DNA from: Phycisphaerae bacterium
Lineage (GTDB): Bacteria; Planctomycetota; Phycisphaerae; UBA1845; Fen-1342
Direction: 5' to 3'
NCBI GenBank assembly: GCA_030428945.1
Contig: JAUIEC010000008.1
Location: 124,001-188,000, forward strand
DNA: 64,000 nucleotides
The notes beneath the pieces were generated by a model. The model did no database searches and had not been told where the DNA came from. It saw only the letters and a program-made list of their open reading frames with translations. This document shows positions 63,173 through 64,000 of the stretch, in pieces. The first letter of the stretch is position 1, and each line of letters opens with the position of its first letter. A program made the translations under genes and the position numbers.

Positions 63173-64000
63173 TCAGGCTCCCGCCTCACCAAGGCTCAAT
63201 CCGAGCGCCTCTTCCAGGTCGGCCACACTGCGTTCCAACTCGCCGAGTGCGACGTGGTATTGAATCGTAAAAGCCAGCCACTTCTGCCAGTTGTCGATCA
63301 CGAACAGGAAGTCACCGCGCCCCGCCGAATAGGTGGTCCGCGAAACCTCGTACGCCTGGCGGGCCTGCGGGATAATGGTCTTGTCAAACAACTCGGCCAG
63401 CTCGCGCTGCGCCCTTACCCGGGCCAGCGCGTCCTCAATCCGGAAGTTCACGCGGTTGCGGGTGCCGGCGAGCTGTTGCTGAGAACTCCGCAGCCGGGCC
63501 CGAGCTTCCCGAATACCCCCCTCGATCTTTTCAAACCAGATCGGGATGTTCAGCCCCAGCGTGATGGCCCAGTTGTCCGAACCGCTTTCACTCAGCCGGC
63601 TTCGTGGTGGACGGATTCCGGTCTGCGGATTGGGCGGCGGAACGAAGCCGCCCCTTGCATCCATCTGCATCCACTCCAGCCCGACTGTGAAGTCAGGCCA
63701 GTACGCCAGCCGGGCGAGTTCGACTGCTTCGGTATCACGTGCAATCTGCTCGCGGAGCCGTAGCAGATCCGGGTTGCGCTGCACGGCGGTGTCGATCAGA
63801 TGCTCCAGTTGGTGGGCAACCGTGCGCGGGTCAAAGTCAGCCGGGGCTGCGATTTCTTGACCAGGGGATCGATTGAGCAGTCGGTTGAACTCGGCGGTGA
63901 TCGTCTGACGCGTTTGGCGAAGTTCGATCAGCTTGCTCTCCAGGTTGTAGAGCTCGACCTGGGCGCGGAGAACGTCATCCTGAGAACGACGCCCGGCAAC
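63173..64000 (-). CDS. TolC-type outer-membrane factor of the cus operon (5' end outside window)
   Basis: The frame is open through the right edge. The 275 visible residues are the C-terminal part of an OEP factor: the first visible helix (QVELYNLESKLIELRQTRQT), the linker RSPGQEIAAPADFDPRTV, and the second repeat (AVQRNPDLLRLREQIARDTEAVELARLAYWPDFTVGLEW ... GGIREARARLRSSQQQLAGTRNRV). It is upstream of cusB in the operon and supplies the outer-membrane duct. Confidence 0.9.
   Translation of the reverse strand, partial: VAGRRSQDDVLRAQVELYNLESKLIELRQTRQTITAEFNRLLNRSPGQEIAAPADFDPRTVAHQLEHLIDTAVQRNPDLLRLREQIARDTEAVELARLAYWPDFTVGLEWMQMDARGGFVPPPNPQTGIRPPRSRLSESGSDNWAITLGLNIPIWFEKIEGGIREARARLRSSQQQLAGTRNRVNFRIEDALARVRAQRELAELFDKTIIPQARQAYEVSRTTYSAGRGDFLFVIDNWQKWLAFTIQYHVALGELERSVADLEEALGLSLGEAGA

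Noticed and set aside
1..64000. CRISPR arrays, rRNA, tRNA-Sec and Sec-machinery genes
   Set aside because: None could be recognised anywhere in the window; the duplications seen are a coding repeat in the adaptor gene and a short promoter repeat.

Overview
This is GC-rich bacterial DNA, most likely from a member of the Planctomycetota. The main clues are several secreted proteins ending in dockerin-like units of the form DGDVDLSDLA..L..FG, anonymous repeat-rich exported proteins, and kelch/galactose-oxidase-like exported proteins. Assignment to this phylum is inference from gene style; there is no rRNA or marker gene in the window.

Layout. 1-985: end of an MscS-type channel. 1210-7000: recombinase island with a tyrosine recombinase, an unknown zinc-ribbon protein, a 91-aa leader gene and a large serine recombinase. 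7433-14312: a mercury-type locus, all on the minus strand. It carries two MerR regulators, a CopZ-MerT-MerP fusion, a Cys-rich secreted protein, an HMA lipoprotein, a second small lipoprotein, an outer-membrane protein, an HMA-thioredoxin protein and a 703-aa PDZ/thioredoxin-like protein. Three of these genes read through in-frame UGA codons placed exactly where metal-binding or redox cysteines belong. 14511-24300: an ArsR-controlled efflux operon (TolC, small lipoprotein, adaptor, CzcA-type RND, Zn/Cd-type P-ATPase). 24424-31127: a second RND operon. 31235-34117: small metal-related exported proteins, an HMA-MauE protein, a broken RND gene and a triple-YHS protein. 34331-43059: dockerin-tagged secreted proteins. 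43522-46121: ECF sigma factor, its putative anti-sigma partner and an HD-GYP protein. 46187-49491: glycogen-type glycosyltransferase, CBM48 protein and decayed genes. 49763-52903: secreted metalloprotease/beta-helix protein. 53168-64000: copper section with PepSY protein, CopA, CusA-type RND, six-domain metal-binding protein, CusB and a partial TolC.

Main result. The 7.4-12 kb stretch encodes at least three apparent selenoproteins with six in-frame UGA codons: two UxxU motifs in HMA-like domains and two UxxC motifs in thioredoxin-like domains. Each UGA group is followed at 17-22 nt by a short hairpin with G in the first two loop positions, as expected of bacterial SECIS elements. Four promoters in this locus share a MerR-type architecture (TTGACC, 20-bp spacer with an ACC..GGT dyad, TA...T -10), so the selenoproteins and the MerTP fusion look like one regulon. 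The picture is periplasmic capture and reduction or handling of Hg(II) (or another soft metal) using selenolates. No selA, selB, selC or selD is in the window, so the decoding machinery must lie elsewhere if this is right.
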